Translations under genes and position numbers: made by a program
In this document: positions 9,546 through 20,182 of the stretch, piece by piece
Layout: every line of letters starts with the position of its first letter
How positions within the stretch are numbered: the stretch's first letter is position 1
The notes under the pieces: model-generated
Databases searched by the model: none
What the model was told of the DNA's origin: nothing
The model's input: the letters and a program-made list of their open reading frames with translations, nothing else
Assembly (NCBI GenBank): GCA_012845835.1
Contig: JABAKD010000006.1
Span: 1,286,116-1,350,115, forward strand
Length of the DNA: 64,000 bases
DNA from: Undaria pinnatifida
Taxonomy: Eukaryota; Sar; Phaeophyceae; Laminariales; Alariaceae
Direction of reading: 5' to 3'

Positions 9546-10529
9546 GCATCTGACAAAGAACAGACCGAGTTGTACACCCAGGGTACATCATGCAGTAGGC
9601 GACCAAGCTAGTACAACAGAGGAGCATAACTGTAGCTACCTTGTAGCAGTTAGAACCGAGCTAACGCGGGCAACACGACCGATAATCTCGGGCTTCCGGG
9701 TCGCAGCAGCATTGACATCCATTCCATCATTGCGGCTACTGGACATGGACGCCAGACCGAGGCTACGTTAAAGGAGGTGTACTACGGTTTCACTACAGAC
9801 GCGTGGCCACTCGAAATAGCCAATGTGTGTATATCTCCAACCGTAGCCTTGCTCACCGCGTACCGATCTATCTACTACGGTACCTCGACTGCTTGCTGTG
9901 GATACCATATGCCGGTACCAGGAACCAACCGCCAGTAAGCACTAAGATGCGATTCCTCAACAAACTTTCTACGCAACACGGTGCATTACACATCGGGTGC
10001 TGCTGCCCAGAACGTGCATCCATCCATAATTTGGTGGTACTGATGTGCATTTCAAGTTTGTGCTGTCATCATTGACCTACTGGCTGTGATCTGTATCGCA
10101 GTATCGTTGTATCACGGTATCGTTGTACCGCTGTACAGTATCACACTGTCTGTGTTGAATGTACTGTTGGACTAGGAATGTGTCCAATCTTGGCAACACC
10201 AGTAATCTAGAACGTGCCAACTATCGCTCAACCTTAGCGTCACATCTATGAGTACTTTTTTTGATTTGCATTCGAGCTTTATTCAGCAAAGAAAGAGCGA
10301 CGTGAGACTTTTCAGCAATTATTTCGTTCAAACACAAGAAGAGGACTATAGAACGGGAAAGCACCGACTGTAAAACACATAACCAAGCGAACCAAGCGTA
10401 GTTTCTTGCGAATCCTAGAGTCTGGGTGGCTCCTTCTGGCCCATGCTGTGGCGCTTCCCAGAGGGTAAGTGGCACACTTATTCGAACATGACCGAGCAAG
10501 AACATTTGAAAGCGAGGAAGACCCCGCAA
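9546..10529. other. Gene-poor stretch
   Basis: Only short frames. A small internal repeat of GTATCGTTGTA and ACAGTATCAC words lies at 10095-10145. Nothing else recognised. Confidence 0.35.
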
Positions 10530-11190
10530 ATATTATGTGCAGTGGTATTAATAGTACGGCAGATATTAAGAGGCAGCGGATGTTCCATGACGAGGCTCAT
10601 AACCTGTGGCTTGGCATGGCGAGTACATCAACAAGATCGCCAGCTATCGAGTTTGAAAGGAGGAATGAGGAGGCAAGAAGACATTGAAGCGTGGAGGATG
10701 CAGCACGTATTGTAATATTGCTCACACGTATTGTAATATTGCAGTAGTAGTGTGATTTTGTTCAACGATGTGGCTCATAACCTGTTACTTGGCACGACGA
10801 GTACACCAACAAGACCGCCGGCAACCGAGTTATTTAGGGGGGGTTCCACCCTCGCAACAAGCGCTCCGTGCCCGATAACTCCTCGCCCCCCAAAAAATTT
10901 GCACCAAAAAAGTGAAAGCGTATTTGCAACAGTAGTGTGCTGATGCTCGATGACGAGGCTCACAACCTGTTTCATGGCTAGATGAGAACAAAAAGATCGT
11001 CAGCTGCGCTCCCGATGCTTTTTTGAGGGAGGGGGGTGACGGTGCCAGAAGGCACGATCGCAAGGAGGATGCAGTAGGCATTGTATTGCGATAGTAGTGT
11101 GCTGTTGTTCGATGACGGGGGTCATAACCTGATACTTGGCATGACGAGTACATCAATACGATAGCCGAAATCTCGCGTTTTAGGGGGAAT
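10530..11190 (+). repeat. Degenerate tandem array, unit about 150-190 bp, four copies
   Basis: Each unit carries GTTC(C/G)ATGACGAGGCTCATAACCTG, then CTTGGCATG(A/G)CGAGTACA(T/C)CAACA, a GATCGCCAGC(T/A) word, and ends with AGGATGCAG...TTGTA. Units begin near 10575, 10755, 10940 and 11105. Two more units lie at 12615-12880 beyond other repeats, so the array was interrupted or split. Confidence 0.65.
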
Positions 11191-11469
11191 TCCGTCTTCG
11201 CACACGAACGCCCGCTCCGCGCTCTAACTCATCGCCTCTAAATGAATACGGAACAATAAAGATACAATAGCTGTCGCTAAAACGAGCGACAGCTGATAGA
11301 CGTAGCTGTCGTCAGACGTGTGCGTCCACGGGCCATAGTGTCTGCTGTCGCCCTTCTGGCGTTGGCGCACGGACCGAGTTTGGGTCAATCGCCCCCAACG
11401 GACGTCTCTCCATGATGACTTACTCTCACCACGAGACAGCAGTAGATACACTCAGCGGACACACCCCTA

Positions 11470-11830
11470 GCGGGCACACACTCTCCATGCCCGCTCTCCG
11501 CTGGCCACTATTGTCGCCCGCTGCGCCCGTTGTCTGTGTGCTGCCCGCTGTGTGAGCGCTGTGTGCCGGCTGTGTGAGCGGTGTGTGCTGCTTTTTTTGC
11601 CCGTGTGGTCTGCTGTGTGTGTCGATCGAAGACACGCACGCGCAAACTATTGGCCACTACGCCCGTTGTCTGTGTGCTGCCCCCTGTGTGAGCGCTGTCG
11701 CCCGCTGCGCCCGTTGTCTGTGTGCTGCCCGCTGTGTGAGCGCTGTGTGCCGGCTGTGTGAGCGGTGTGTGCTGCTGTTTTTGCCCGTGTGGTTTGCTGT
11801 GTGTGTTTTGTTGCACCGTGGTGGTCTGCC
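11470..11830. repeat. GC-rich tandem duplication (CTGTGTGAGCG words)
   Basis: CGCCCGTTGTCTGTGTGCTGC followed by CGCTGTGTGAGCGCTGTGTG occurs three times (about 11522, 11661, 11707). The flanking GTGTGCTGCT...TTTTTGCCCGTGTGG block occurs twice (about 11583 and 11767). Several open frames on both strands are products of this repeat. Confidence 0.7.
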
Positions 11831-12560
11831 TCCACCTGCAGTCTGAAATCAAATGATCCCACACTAAAATCAAGTTTAGTCGAAGGCACGCACGCAAACT
11901 CTTTTTTTTTCATGGGAGCCTATATTGCGAGGCGAATAAAATCAAGTATATTGCGAGGCCCAGAGTCGTTCTACAGTAGCCGCCCCAACTTTTCTTTAAC
12001 GAAATCGCCGGTTGTGAAACCAACTCCCGGCCGTATCTCCTGAAATACGGTGCCCCATGTAGCTCCGACGTAATCGTTCGATAGACTTTTGCAAGCATAA
12101 AAATGATTGAGGATTCTGTTTTCATAGCACCCTTCCTCGGGTCTAGCAGCCATGAAACGTTCGTTAAAGAAAACCGCCGGTTTTGGGGGGGGCTATCGCA
12201 GAATCAGTCCCCACCTGCACTCTAAAATCAAATGATCCTCCACCTGCAATCCAAAATCAAATGATCCCACACTAAAATCAAGTTTAGTCGAAGACACGAA
12301 TCTTCGCTCGAATGTGTTTTGTTGCTCCGTGGTGGTCTGCCTCCACCTGTACTCTAAACTCAAATGATCCTCCACCTGCAGTCTAAAATCAAATGAAACC
12401 ACACTAAAAACAAGTATATTGCGAGGCCCACCTGCTCTCTAAAATCAAATGATCCTCCACCTGCAGTCTAAAATCAAATGATCCTACACTAAAATCAAGT
12501 TTAGTCGAAGACACGCACGCAAACTATTTTTTTTTCATGGGAGCCTATATTGCGAGGCCC
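11831..12560. repeat. Interspersed CACCTGCAGTCTAAAATC array, interrupted by MITE-1
   Basis: Units built of CCACCTGCAGTCTAAAATC, AAATGATCC, CACACTAAAATCAAGTTTAG, TCGAAGACACGCACG and CATGGGAGCCTATATTGCG recur at 11830-11960, 12210-12330, 12340-12430 and 12435-12560. The copy at 11950-12235 holds a MITE-1 insertion, and the copy at 12410-12445 shows the uninterrupted site. Confidence 0.75.
11963..12209 (-). mobile_element. MITE-1 element, copy 2, with CCCA target duplication
   Basis: A 247-base element in reverse orientation, with ends GAGTCGTTCTACAGTAGCC and complement of GACTGATTCTGCGATAGCC. CCCA stands on both sides (11959-11962 and 12210-12213). The uninterrupted sequence GCGAGGCCCACCTGC is present at 12421-12435 in another unit of the same array, giving a related empty site. 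Confidence 0.9.
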
Positions 12561-12599
12561 AGGCGTAGATTAGAAACTCGCTTCGCTCGCATAAATAGG

Positions 12600-12890
12600 A
12601 CGCAGCAAGTATTGTGTCGCGACATATCAATAGTGTGCTGTTGTTCAATGACAAGAGGCTCATATCCCGTTGCTTGGCTTGATGAGTACGCACAACAGCA
12701 AGATCGCCAGCTATCGAGTTTGTTGCAGGGACTACCGGAGCAAGACGGCATGAAAGCGAGGAGGATGCAGTAGTTGTTGTACCGCAGTAGTAGTAATGTG
12801 GTGCTTGGTGCATTGTTTGACGACGAGACTCATAACCTGTGACTTGGCATGGTGAGTACAGCAACAAGATCGTCAGCTCTCGCGAAGTCC
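12600..12890 (+). repeat. Two further units of the 10530-11190 array
   Basis: GTTGTTCAATGACAAGAGGCTCATA, CTTGGCTTGATGAGTAC and AGATCGCCAGCTATCGAG match the earlier array. A second partial unit follows at 12790-12880. They are separated from the main array by the GC-rich and CACCTGCAG repeats. Confidence 0.6.
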
Positions 12891-13012
12891 ATATCGGTAG
12901 AGCTATCTGATGTGATACTGCGTTGCACGCATACAACGATGAAAAACGTGTGCTTCCTGTAGGTAGAACCGCCTGAAGAAGAACAACTGGCGAAACGTCC
13001 CCACAGCCGGTG

Positions 13013-13269
13013 ACGCGTGCTACGATAGAGGTGCAGCCCTTTTTTTTTCAAAACTACTCTTCGATTGGGGAGCTTAAGACCTTTCTTAACCCAAAAACTG
13101 GTTTGGAGAAGAATAAAACTGCTGCGATACCGGATGAAAAATTCCATGGCCTAGGTAACAAACGAAAACCATGCAAAAAATATGGCTTATTTCCGACGAT
13201 TTTGAGTTAAGGAGCCCCGCCATTCAGAAAAAAAAAGGAAAAAAGTGCTAGCTCAATCGTACCACGCGT
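13013..13269 (+). mobile_element. MITE-2 element with CCGGTG target duplication
   Basis: 257 bases bounded by ACGCGTGCTACGATAG and the complement of ACGCGTGGTACGATTG. A 6-base duplication CCGGTG flanks it at 13007-13012 and 13270-13275. Inside are a T run, GAGCTTAAGACC, a central AATTCCATGGCCTAGG and TTCCGACGATTTTGAG, all shared with the other copies. No coding capacity. Confidence 0.88.
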
Positions 13270-13275
13270 CCGGTG

Positions 13276-14345
13276 TTAACTTGATGCGTACGAAACGCAT
13301 AGTATATCCCTGTGGTACGCGCAGCGAAAATCAAAAGGAAAAACGGCGTAAAAACTCCATCCCCCTCCCCTAGTTCCCCTTCCCGACACCGATGCCAATA
13401 CCTCTTGTTTCTCTCCCCATGATTGACAGGAAAAAAAAATGGTTGCGCCACGAGGAAAGCTACTCAGTCAGCTTTTGTAGTGCGGCTATGGACCACTTGC
13501 CACCTCTCTTCTTGCGCTGGCATAAGAAAAAATACGTGTCCAAAGTTGGCACTCCGTCGTTCGTCCCCCGTTGACCCACGGGCCAATCATTCTGTACCGC
13601 AGCCGCAGCAGCTCCAGCAGCCACAGTAGTCGCATCTATCTGAATTATTCTAAGGTGGCTTCAACGTATGATACGTTCTTCAACCACCAAAGACCTTATT
13701 TTCGCCTCAGAACTCGCACGTGCGGCAATTGAAACCAACCCTACCACGTGACGAACTTCAACCGTTCTTGCCGGTGACAAAGTGTAAGGTATCCCAATCC
13801 TCATGCTCCATACGTCACCCGAGTTGACTTGACCCACGCCACATGCTTAGAAGAGGGTGGTGGGTTTAACCTTCGTTTTCACCCATGGGTCGGAGAATTA
13901 AAAAAAAAAATAAACGCTCCACAATGCTCCCGAAGCTAGGATGTAATAAAAAAATCCACTGGATCACGTGATCACGATAGGTCCAATTTCCGTTGCGCCG
14001 ACCGGAGCGTTTTTACAACACACCACACAGAAACACAAACAAACCGCCATAATGAATATGATACCTCCTGATATGATACACGCCAGGTACTCGCAGCGAT
14101 ACCTGGAATATTACATTAAAATAAATCTCGAAGCTGTCCAGAAAGGGCTACGACTGTTTACCCCCCCGACGTGTACGGTATCCGCAAGAAAATTAAAACG
14201 GACTGAGTGACCAGCAACAAATCATGCCGACTAGGGGCAGCCTGATTTAACATGAGTATACTTGTACACGCTAAAACGGCTACTTTACATAAAAGGCCAG
14301 CAGACGATAATCTCGATGGTGTACACGCAAAAAAAAACACGCCTT
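13276..14345. other. Gene-poor stretch
   Basis: Short overlapping frames on both strands without splice support. CAGCCGCAGCAGCTCCAGCAG-type microrepeat at 13600-13630. Nothing else recognised. Confidence 0.35.
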
Positions 14346-14535
14346 TTTGTGGGTCAGGCCAATTTTCGTGGGTTGGATCGGATCTGAACGACCCGACCCG
14401 ACCCGTGAGATTTGAGACCCCCCGGACCCGACCCGACCCAACCTCTCCACCCTATCGGACGCAACCGGGGAGATTGCGAAAGCCTCCTGATCTGGCCCAC
14501 GGGTCGGGTTATGACCCGTGAACAGCCCCGAAACA
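14346..14535. repeat. CCCGA-rich inverted-repeat element
   Basis: A TTTCGTGGGTTGGATCGG start, an internal block of CCGACCCGACCCG, and an end CGGGTTATGACCCGTGAACAG. The left and right arms are complementary (GGGTC against GACCC), so it can fold back. It belongs to a family of about seven in this window. The short minus frame here is a repeat product. Confidence 0.65.
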
Positions 14536-14699
14536 CGTTACCATTTTACCAAACAGGTTACTCGGTAGCATTTCTGTGGTGCACGACTAATTTACATACC
14601 AGGAGCCATCTGGTGGGCATGTCGATGCTTTCCAAATATCGGCGTTTACACCCATCACCCCTGCTATTTTGGCCGAACGAATAAAATGAGTGTTTGCAG

Positions 14700-15175
14700 A
14701 AAAAAAAATAAAACTGTCAACTTTCAAACGTAAACAACAGCAGCAACTAAAACAAAAGCACCACAACTTCGAGCTTGGAAACGAAAACAGCAACAGCACT
14801 CGTAGCTGAAACAAAATACCACGGACGACCATCAACTTGGAAACGAAGACAAAACAAAAAGCAGCAGCTGAAAGAAACGACACAGCCACCGCGTCACAAC
14901 ACAGCACGCACAAAAATGTACCCTTTGACTACCGAAACAAAATTGGTCAATCGAAATCCAAGTATGATAAAGTGTCCTCACCAAAACCGTGGGCAAAGTT
15001 CTAAAATTTTTCACTTGGAAGCAAAAGCGACAACAGTTGTGTATAGCAGAACACCACAACTGCTAACCTGGAAACGAAAACATCACCATAGCAGTAGCTG
15101 GAAAAAAATACCGCAACTGCTAGTTTGGAAGCGAAAACAACGCCAGCAGTAGCCGAACCAACAGCTGTAGCCGAA
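14700..15175. repeat. Degenerate tandem repeat of TTGGAAACGAAAACA words
   Basis: Units of about 45-60 bases built of (C/A)TTGGAAACGAAAAC, AGCAGTAGCTGAAACA and CCACAACT(T/G)C recur roughly nine times. The 125-codon plus frame at 14775-15152 repeats the peptide words TWKRK and VWKRK, as expected from the DNA repeat. It is not convincing as a gene. Confidence 0.6.
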
Positions 15176-16139
15176 ACAACACTCCGCAACACACCACACC
15201 GCCACACTACACAACGCACCCGCCCCCAAAAAACAACACTGGAGCTGCATGCGACCGCAAAAATCCACGAAGGGTAACAAGCCGCGAGAGGGACAAAGCC
15301 CATGGGCACCACCGTACGCATGAAACGGCCGGGGTGGCTACCTATTCGCGCATTGCCCGCACATCGACCCCTCCCACCATCCCACCTTTCCCCGCCTTCC
15401 ATGGAGGACAAAAACGCGGGAAGAAAGGGCTAAAACACGGCGGTTGGTTCCTTCGCGCGCATAAAGAAAAAACTTAAAAACAAATCCCGTAACATCGCCG
15501 GCTCAGCGAGAAAAAATAAAAATAAGTAAAATAATAAAATGAACAAAACAAAACATCCTTGAACAAGAATGGACCCCCCCCCCCATTATGACATGGTTCG
15601 CCAAACCCCATCGTTACCACGAATATAGACAGAAAGAGCAGCAAATGACACAATCAAACGCTTGACGCCATAGGACACTTGTCTCAATGTATGAGTCTGG
15701 CATACAATAACCGCTACGTGTATTGTCTCTGCTGGCTCGTGGTTTCGACTAAAATACCATACGTAGCCAAATGACGCAATAAAAAAACGCTTAACAGCAG
15801 AAGACACTTGGCGTTAGGAAAACACACCAGTCATTATAGTACGTAGCTCGTTTGTGCTGGCTGGTGGTGCAACACCAGCGCCTACGATACCCTGTCAGCT
15901 GGTGACCCAATCAAGCGATCAACGTCAGAAGGCCATTCGCTCTAGAAAAATATCGCAGCTAGCTATCTCACCTACGCTGCCTGGCGGTACCAGCGCTGAG
16001 ATAAGCTGCCTTACGCTTGGTCGAAGCACTGGCTTCCCAAAACGACCCTTACCCTTGTAAAACTGTAAAAAGGATCCCACACCAACTCCACGTAGTTTGT
16101 GTCCAAAACCGTTGGTGCAGTTTCAAAGGAAATAACCGG
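15176..16139. other. Gene-poor stretch with a two-copy tandem duplication
   Basis: A unit of about 126 bases is duplicated at 15640-15870: AAATGACACAATCAAACGC against AAATGACGCAATAAAAAAACGC, and GTGCTGGCTGGTGG against CTGCTGGCTCGTGG. The rest shows no supported gene. Confidence 0.45.
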
Positions 16140-16460
16140 AGATGTTCACGGGTTGGATCGCTTCTCCCGGGTCGGGTCTGGCCAGGGTGACCCGACCCGG
16201 CCCGTGAGATTTGAAAACCTCCTGAACCGACTCGACCCGACCCGACCCGACCCGACCCGACCCGGCCCGGCCCGACCCGACCCGACGCGACCCGACCCGA
16301 CCCGACCCGACCCGACCCGACCCGACCCGACCCGGCCCGATCCTCCTCATCCCGCTCGACCTGGCCCGTGAGATTTCGAACACTTCTTGACCCGAACCGA
16401 TTATATCCGCTTTACGTGTCAAGCACCTCCTGACCCGACCTCACCCGTGAAAACTCTTTC
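16140..16460. repeat. CCCGA element with an expanded satellite core
   Basis: Starts TTCACGGGTTGGATCGC and carries a long run of the 5-base unit CCCGA (about 16225-16335) before further CCGTGAGATTT blocks and a GACCTCACCCGTGAAAAC end. Same family as 14346 and 19395. It ends immediately beside the stop codon of the next gene. Confidence 0.75.
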
Positions 16461-16465
16461 ATGTT

Positions 16466-17572
16466 TCAGACATTGCCATTTTCTCCGAAGTATGACGCAG
16501 GAGACCTGACAGTCGCCGTGGGCGCGCTGACCCGGACATCCCCGTAATAACTGCTCGAGCACCACGAAGCCGCGCTAAAGGCCGACATCGCGTGGACAGA
16601 TCGACACCCCGCAGAGGGGGACGAAACGCTCCTGGAAGCCCCGGGGGGCGGTGTATGCACCCCACTCGGTCCCATTCCCAGACCTCCGCGCGCTCCCGGC
16701 GCAGAACGCTCGGCTCCTATTCCCGCTATCGTGGAGGCCGATGCTGAATCCATTGCGCGGATTTTTTCTTCCTCCGGTGTCTTTAAGTCTATTTGATCCT
16801 TCAAGTCTACTCTTAAGTTCGTCGCCATATTTGCCTTCGGCGGCTTTTCTGATTTTAACTCTATTTTTCGTGCCTGCGACGCCTTTTGCGAAGCCTCTTC
16901 TCCGATAGTGTCGGGGCGTTTTTCTTCTCTCTCTCCCGCTGCTTGCGACTCTTGCTGCTGATGCCGTCCTCGCCCCACCCATACATTTAGTCTTTCTCGC
17001 CCGGCCAGCGGGAGCGGCAGCGGCCATACCACAGTGGACGCGGCTGCCGCGGCTGCGGCGGCTGCTTCCGCGGAGCTTGGTCGTCCCGGCGGGAGGGTGT
17101 TAAAGCCGTTCCTATCGTCGGAATTTTGAGGATACCCTGCGGAATTTTGAGGGTAAGCTGTCGGATTATGAGGGTATCCCGCACCATTTTGAGCGGGCCC
17201 TGTGCGATTTTCAAGGTACATTGTAGCATTTTGAGGGTATCCTGCGGGAGTTTGAAAGTACCCTGCAGGAGTTTGAGCGTACCCCGTTGTCGAAAATTGC
17301 GCGAGCGTAGCCCCCCCGCCGACCCCGATCGACGCCCTGCGGGTGTGTCCCGATGGAAAAGGTTGCTGTGGCGCTAAATTTCGAGGGGGTGCCGTGCCGT
17401 GAGTTCTGCTTAGCGCGGCGAATTCTGCGGGTGCAGATGGCGAATCTTTCGTCCCATGGCTGTCGGCCGCCTCGAAATCGGTAAGTAGCCTCTGGTCGGA
17501 GGCTTGGCGGGTGTGAATCGTGTCCATACCTGAGCTGTCAGTCTGCGGTGGGTCCCCCTTGTTCCTGGCCAT
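16466..17572 (-). CDS. Low-complexity protein with YPQN repeats, uncharacterised
   Basis: A 368-codon minus-strand frame. I start at the ATG in ACCATGG (17572), the better context. An upstream in-frame ATG at 17626 would add 18 residues. Residues about 95-155 carry an eight-residue repeat of the form GYPQNxAx (GYAQTPA, GYFQTPA, GYPQNSA, AYPQNSA). Then come a poly-Ala run (about residues 169-177), a hydrophobic VVWPLPLPLAG patch, a charged Lys/Glu-rich helix-prone region (about 210-275) and a Ser-rich C terminus. The length, repeat periodicity in the protein frame and a single strand of good codon structure support coding. No catalytic motif, signal peptide or known domain was seen. It stands alone and may be intronless, or be the main exon of a longer gene. 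Confidence 0.6.
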   Translation of the reverse strand: MARNKGDPPQTDSSGMDTIHTRQASDQRLLTDFEAADSHGTKDSPSAPAEFAALSRTHGTAPPRNLAPQQPFPSGHTRRASIGVGGGATLAQFSTTGYAQTPAGYFQTPAGYPQNATMYLENRTGPAQNGAGYPHNPTAYPQNSAGYPQNSDDRNGFNTLPPGRPSSAEAAAAAAAAASTVVWPLPLPLAGRERLNVWVGRGRHQQQESQAAGEREEKRPDTIGEEASQKASQARKIELKSEKPPKANMATNLRVDLKDQIDLKTPEEEKIRAMDSASASTIAGIGAERSAPGARGGLGMGPSGVHTPPPGASRSVSSPSAGCRSVHAMSAFSAASWCSSSYYGDVRVSAPTATVRSPASYFGENGNV

Positions 17573-18074
17573 GGTAACGTTTGTTGTAATGCGAGGAGGG
17601 AAGCGTTTTTTGTTCGGGGAGGGCATCGGGCGGCGGGGGTATCGGGTGGGGGCGTGAGCTTAGTTTCGCATTCCTGAAAAATAAGCAGCCGGCAGTGACG
17701 CATGGGGGGGCGGCGCAACACGGTCTCGCGATAGAGTAAAAATAGGGCGCCGATTGGCGACTTATTGTCCTGCCCGTGCGATTGGTTGTTGTACGAGGAC
17801 ACAACGAGTTATTAAGGGCGCACATCGGGCGGCGATGGTATAACGTTGAGAGCGCGAGTAAAGGCTCACGTTCGCGTGCAATAAGAGCAAGACAGGGGCA
17901 GGAGGTATCAGCCAAAAATCCAATATTTGCAGAAAATTTTGCATTGAATGAATCGCTAGTGTCAGCATAAAAACAACTCTGAACGCGGAAAAAGTAAGCC
18001 AAACGTAACGACCAAACGCCTGCCCAAAACTCACTTGTAAGAAAATGGAAAAAAAAAACCCGATGAAAGTCCTA
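17573..18074. other. Upstream region of the YPQN gene
   Basis: Should hold the promoter and 5' UTR of the minus-strand gene at 16466-17572. I see no certain TATA or initiator. Short minus frames (17538-18002) overlap without splice support. Confidence 0.3.
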
Positions 18075-18370
18075 TGGCCTATGTTTCGTCGACAGACCGT
18101 GGGTTTTAGGGTCGTGGGTTCGAATCCGACCATCCACCAATAATATTTTTGGGCGACTTTCCCCATGTCGAACTTGAAAAATACTCTCCCCGGTATCCCT
18201 GGAAAAAAGTAAAATCGCGCGGATATTGACACGTCCGCCCGTATATCCGGCCGACCTGCTATCCTGCCGTTTCAGGGGGGGAGAGTGTTTATAAGCCTTG
18301 ATTTGGGAAGACAATTCGTTAGCCTTTTGTAAGTGATCAAATGGACTAATGCCCTCTAATTCCGTCACAC
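18075..18370 (+). mobile_element. tRNA-like element (family 3), copy 2
   Basis: GTCGACAGACCGTGGGTTTT, a clean T-arm-like GTCGTGGGTTCGAATCC, CATCCACCA, then GGCGGACGTGTCAA in reverse, and the end word TTATAAGCCTTGATTTGGG with GGACTAATGCCC. The T-arm stem pairs well, but the 5' half of a tRNA is absent. Confidence 0.6.
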
Positions 18371-18690
18371 CTCTGCACGCATCAAGATAATTTGTACAAC
18401 ACCAAGGTGATCTTCCAGCGATATTGGGCAGCTAGTTTCTCAGTTGAAAAAGCCCATCCGCCAGAAACGAGTTTTGCGAAAAAGTGCTAGTAATACGAGC
18501 CTCTGCATGCTTACACCCGTCCCTCAATCGTTGGCGCTAGTAATCTAGGAAGGCTCACCATGTTTTTCTCTGAGGCGCTCTTTCTGCACTTAACGCCTTC
18601 GCTACTGGAAACCCTGTTCGGGGACAAACTTACTTGAATTTAGAATAGCAAGGGATTTGGGGGCCCCAAAGGAGTTAATGAGCTCTATAG
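18371..18690. other. Unassigned stretch
   Basis: No gene or clear repeat. The GGGGGCCCCAAAGGAGTTAA word at 18658 recurs in weak form at 63056 (GGGGCTCCAAAGGGGTCAA). Confidence 0.3.
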
Positions 18691-18960
18691 ACGTGTGCTA
18701 GGGCAGAGGTATACCTTTTTTTGGCTAAAATGGTGTCTGAATGACGGGGCTTCCTTAACCCCAAATCGTCGGATATAGGGTGACTTTTTAGCGCGATTTT
18801 TCGCTGAATACCTAGGCCATGGGGTCCCATGGGATCTGTTTATCTGGTAGCGGTTTAGTTTTTCTTCCAAATCAGTTATTGGGTTAAGAATGACGTGTCT
18901 TAAGTTCCCAAATTGAGGAGACTCCGAAAAAAACTGGTGCACCTCTATCGTGGCACACGT
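18691..18960 (-). mobile_element. MITE-2 element with CTATAG target duplication
   Basis: 270 bases in reverse orientation between ACGTGTGCTAGGGC and complement of ACGTGTGCCACGATAG, flanked by a perfect 6-base duplication CTATAG (18685-18690 and 18961-18966). Inner words (AATGACGGGGCTTCCTTAA, CCATGGGGTCCCATGG) match other copies in reverse. Confidence 0.88.
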
Positions 18961-19070
18961 CTATAGGTAATCCAGAACTGAATTTTGACCAAAAAAATGG
19001 AGTGTAACGGGACGAAACACTCCCAAGGGCCTAGATATTCGACGAAGAATATTGTGAAAAACGCAAATTA

Positions 19071-19350
19071 CAGACGCGTGCTATCATAGAGGTACGAGCA
19101 GCACTTTTGATAAAGATATTTTCTGGATGACGCAACTCCTTGGCCAAAATTTGTCGGAATGCCCCTCTTGTTTTTGCGATATGAATATTGGTTATGTATC
19201 TAGGACATGGGTATGGCCAACGCGTTGCAGCTTTTGCAATTTCAGTTTTCCCTCAAAATTATATTTGGTGGGGTTATGTTTTGAGTTACTCAAGTGAGGA
19301 AAGAGCCACAAAAACAAATGGTGCACTGTTTCGTAGCATGTACCACCGTG
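19071..19350 (-). mobile_element. MITE-2 element, diverged copy
   Basis: The left end ACGCGTGCTATCATAGAGG and inner words GATGACGCAACTCCTTGG and AGTTACTCAAGTGAGG match the reverse MITE-2. The right end is eroded (TTTCGTAGCATGTACC). No clear target duplication remains. Confidence 0.65.
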
Positions 19351-19394
19351 ACATTGCAACGATCACATCAGACGCAAAAAAAGGCCTAAAAATG

Positions 19395-19612
19395 CAGGGG
19401 TTTTCACGGACCGGATGATATCTCGCGGGTCAGATCGGGTGAGGATGAGCCGGCCCGACCCGTGAGAGTATAAGGCCTCCTGACCTGACCCGACCCGACC
19501 CGACCCATGGATGTCAAACACCTCGCTGACCCGACCCGACCTGACCCACAAGTTTTTGAAAATCTCCTGACCCAGCCTGCCGGCTGGGTTATGACCCGTA
19601 CCGGGTGCCCGT
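19395..19612. repeat. CCCGA-rich inverted-repeat element
   Basis: TTTTCACGG at the left, CGCGGGTCAGATCGGG, the CCGACCCGACCCATGG core and GGGTTATGACCCGTACCG at the right. The arms are complementary. Same family as 16140 and 20632. Confidence 0.65.
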
Positions 19613-19905
19613 GCCTATACATCCTAGAGAAAAGCTCTGGGGTCGCAAACTACGGGGCAGAGATACACATGCTTGGTACCAAAGTACAGCAAGGTGATTT
19701 AGCAGAAGCACCTTTTGGTCTAGATACTTATGAATGACAGGCCTCCTGGACCGAATAATCACCCAATATCAGGGTGTTTGCGACTTTCAACTTCTGCCGG
19801 GTTGGAACCCCCCCCCCCCGTGAAAGTAGCATAGAAACCGACCGATCTCATTAGTCCAAGCTATAGAGCTCCTCGCGGTAGGAGCTTGAGAAGAAACATC
19901 TGAAC
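19613..19905. other. Unassigned stretch
   Basis: A C run at 19808-19819 and AGCTCCTCGCGG words. No supported gene. Confidence 0.3.
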
Positions 19906-19929
19906 ACGTCGACAGATGACCGATCCTCT

Positions 19930-20165
19930 TAACCTCATGATCAAGATATTTCAGGGAAGATCTGTACGTGCTAGCTCATGTTACCGGGCGGGACCCGTAC
20001 GATCTGCATGATCTATAGCACCTGCTTCTTGGGTAAGATCTGTAGTCTACAGGTGAAGATCCCCATAACGGCTGGTACAGTATCTATATTACCTAGATGA
20101 TCTAGATCGTGATTTGTCGGAGATGTGAAGTATCACGGCTTTTCGCGGGTCAGATGATCAAGATC
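19930..20165 (+). repeat. GATCTGCATGATCTA segment, left copy
   Basis: CTGTACGTGCTAGCTCATGTT, CCGGGCGGGACC, GATCTGCATGATCTATAGCAC, AGATGATCTAGATCGTGAT and CGGAGATGTGAAGTATCA, ending GGCTTTTCGCGGGTCAGAT. All recur in order at 20450-20645. A MITE-2 copy sits between the two. Confidence 0.75.
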
Positions 20166-20182
20166 TTTTGGGTAAGGTATAG

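Noticed and set aside
16201-16340. The CCCGA satellite as a true chromosome end
   Set aside because: It is internal, flanked by a gene and by element arms, and the same block occurs at six other interior places.
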